DNA of 64,000 nucleotides from Diphasiastrum complanatum (taxonomy: Eukaryota > Streptophyta > Lycopodiopsida > Lycopodiales > Lycopodiaceae), in NCBI GenBank assembly GCA_029204225.1, contig CM055102.1, forward strand, positions 33,104,085 to 33,168,084. The letters are read 5' to 3'. The translations under genes were made by a program, and so were the position numbers. A model generated the notes under the pieces. That model saw nothing but the letters and a program-made list of their open reading frames with translations, had not been told where the DNA came from and did no database searches. This document shows, in pieces, positions 62,346-64,000 of this stretch (positions within the stretch are counted from its first letter, which is position 1; each line of letters opens with the position of its first letter).

Positions 62346-62610
62346 TGTCCATTTTTTTCCAACATAAACAGCTTATGTTTTTGTCCATAAAATGTCCATG
62401 TCCATTCGATGTGATTTCTTAAATGACCATCTCTACCACTATGAAAGGTCACTCAAAAGACTATTCCCTTATAAACACCTTTTGATTCTTTTCATGTTCA
62501 AATAGTGCTATGAAGTTGGCTTGAGCAAGCTTACGCTTGCAAATGCTCATGTAGCTTAAAACAATAATTAAAAAGGACAAAAACATAAGTTGTTTATGTT
62601 GGAAAAAAAT
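62346..62610. repeat. Inverted-repeat pair of about 33 bp
   Basis: The left arm at about 62355-62392 (CAACATAAACAGCTTATG and TTTTTGTCC) is the reverse complement, with one or two changes, of the right arm at about 62575-62609 (GGACAAAAA, CATAAGTTGTTTATGTTG). About 180 bases lie between. It could be a small foldback element. Confidence 0.65.
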
Positions 62611-63500
62611 TCCACTAAAGGGAAAAGTTTCCAAATCAGAATTCTTGCTTTTTGAAATAAAAATGTTCTTTTCAACTTTGCTACAAATAACATGATACTT
62701 AAAAAGCTATACATAAAATTTTCCTTTCTAAAAACAACTTTTCTGACTTGTATGCTTATGTTTTGCCCCTAAAAAAATTGATTGTAAGAGTTTGCAACAA
62801 CAAAAATTAATGACAATTCTCCACATCAAACATGAAAGGTCTTTTGATTGACAATAAAGTAGAAATGAAAACAAAAACTAGAGAGCACATGCATAGACAT
62901 AGAGAGCAAACAATGCCTTTTCTTTTGCAATTCAAGTACATAGTTCATGAGTGTTAGAGTGATTTGTCAAACTATCAATTAATGAATAATATTTTGATAG
63001 TGCTTTGGTTGACATATCTTGATTGAGCAAGTTCTTAGCCAAATTCAATGACATTCTTCTCACTCCATTATCAAATGTTTTATTGACTCATGAAATTCTC
63101 ACACAATAGATTGATGCACATCTATCAATCTTCCTATATAGTACAGATTATTATGGGAGTCATCAAGATTGTTTTTGAATCTATCCATGCTTTCACTACT
63201 TGACTCCTAAGTTCCCAACATGACTACATCCAAGTTGCAACATTGATGAGCTGATTATGCTTTGCACTCATCTTGTGCAATATCTTTTTCATAAATAGGC
63301 CCTTCATATGACTGACCGTGTAGAGCCACGTCCCCAAGGATCAAATTTTGCTTGCACCTGATTAGAAAACTCTTTGTCTTGCTTTTTGCATGCAAAACAT
63401 TTCTAGCCACAACCAAAAGGAAACAATTATGCTAAGTTGCCTTGGACTTTTGACTACATTGCATATAATTGTAGGACGACACGTGGATAGTTGACCGTTT
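62611..63500. other. Intergenic, nothing recognised
   Basis: AT-rich with short frames only. A CGCATGTGTGAAAC box at about 63508 resembles the palindromic LTR boxes. Confidence 0.4.
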
Positions 63501-63519
63501 GACTCGCATGTGTGAAACA

Positions 63520-63826
63520 ACTATAAATGGCATGATCCCCGAATTTTTTTTTTTGGTCTTTCTCGGGTTGCTCTCATATCGGTTCTTTGTGTGCCATATT
63601 TTCATATAATTTTCGTCACATATCGCTTCTCTGCATGCCCGTTTGCTCCCTCATTGTCTCGTCGCTCTGTGTGCGCACAAGAGCGATACGTCGACCGTAC
63701 ATATCGCTTTTGTGCGTGCATAGTGTACTCCATTAATCTCGGTTACTCCCCTCTCGCACAGAATCGATACTAGGCAATGGCTTCCTCATCTTGTTGTCCA
63801 GTTTTCTCACTAAGTTTGGTATAACT
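63520..63826 (+). promoter_or_regulatory. Possible promoter and first codons of a gene leaving the window
   Basis: CTATAAATGG at about 63520 is a good TATA box. About 255 bases on, an ATG at 63778 opens MASSSCCPVFSLSL, followed by a stop unless a GTATAA donor at about 63819 is used. An organellar transit-type start is conceivable. Weak evidence; it could equally be an LTR edge. Confidence 0.2.
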
Positions 63827-64000
63827 GAGCGCATAGAGTACTTCAAGTCCCTCTTCCAACCTCTCTTACATGTGTTCAGTACAGCACAACAAAGTCCGAA
63901 TGTTTTTTATGACCAGTATATCAGATTCAAGGATATAATGAGTATCTCTTTAATCTCTATGTGTAATTTGTCGTTTATGCATTTCACTGAGCTTGTACAT

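Overview
This is a repeat-rich, AT-rich stretch of nuclear DNA from a land plant. The evidence is spliced plant-type genes, Ty1/copia elements primed by initiator tRNA-Met (TGGTATCAGAGC primer sites), Ty3/gypsy elements with the plant-type TTTGGCACCGTTGCC leader junction, and long (GA)n, (GT)n and (CT)n runs. A large fern, lycophyte, bryophyte or gymnosperm genome is plausible, but the sequence alone does not settle the species. There are no bacterial operons, CRISPR arrays or recognisable RNA genes.

Positions 1 to about 52 kb are a graveyard of nested, mostly broken mobile elements. At least seven copia fragments are present: C1 minus 3.9-6.0 kb; C2 minus 6.0-9.0 kb; C3 minus 12.9-13.6 kb; C4 plus 32.3-33.7 kb; C5 plus 35.0-36.3 kb; C6 plus 36.3-40.7 kb, probably a chimera; C7 minus 45.7-49.5 kb. 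Gypsy remains are a pol block (minus 16.6-18.6 kb), an LTR plus leader plus gag (plus 24.0-28.8 kb) and smaller gag/RT scraps near 11.3 and 50.3-51.6 kb. The gypsy leader at 25.2-26.6 kb is a minisatellite of about 1.4 kb. Several insertions can be ordered: C1 sits inside C2, a solo LTR with a 5-bp duplication sits inside element T3, and the C6-side LTR cuts C5.

The most unusual content is a second mobile-like family, here called the T element, with three partial copies (8.98-11.05, 19.6-21.2 and 40.7-45.3 kb) and a fourth piece at 13.6-15.4 kb. Its ORF A is a multi-exon gene: an N-terminal domain, a coiled coil, a basic stretch, and then a probable RNase H-fold transposase core with a KLDESE strand and a GD-x-K ... 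C-x2-C block. ORF B lies tail-to-tail with it and is of unknown function. At the 19.6-kb copy the tail-to-tail partner is instead a decayed gene coding for a beta-class DNA methyltransferase-like domain followed by an FCP1/NIF-type HAD phosphatase-like domain. I do not know a described element with this combination; it is the best candidate for an undescribed system here.

From 53.2 to 60.8 kb lies the one intact cellular gene: a 14-exon, minus-strand major facilitator transporter of the plant tetracycline-transporter-like/HIAT-like group. All exon phases join and give 484 codons. Three of its 13 introns begin with a (CT)n microsatellite directly behind the 5' splice site. The last 3 kb hold short inverted repeats and a possible start of another gene at the right edge.
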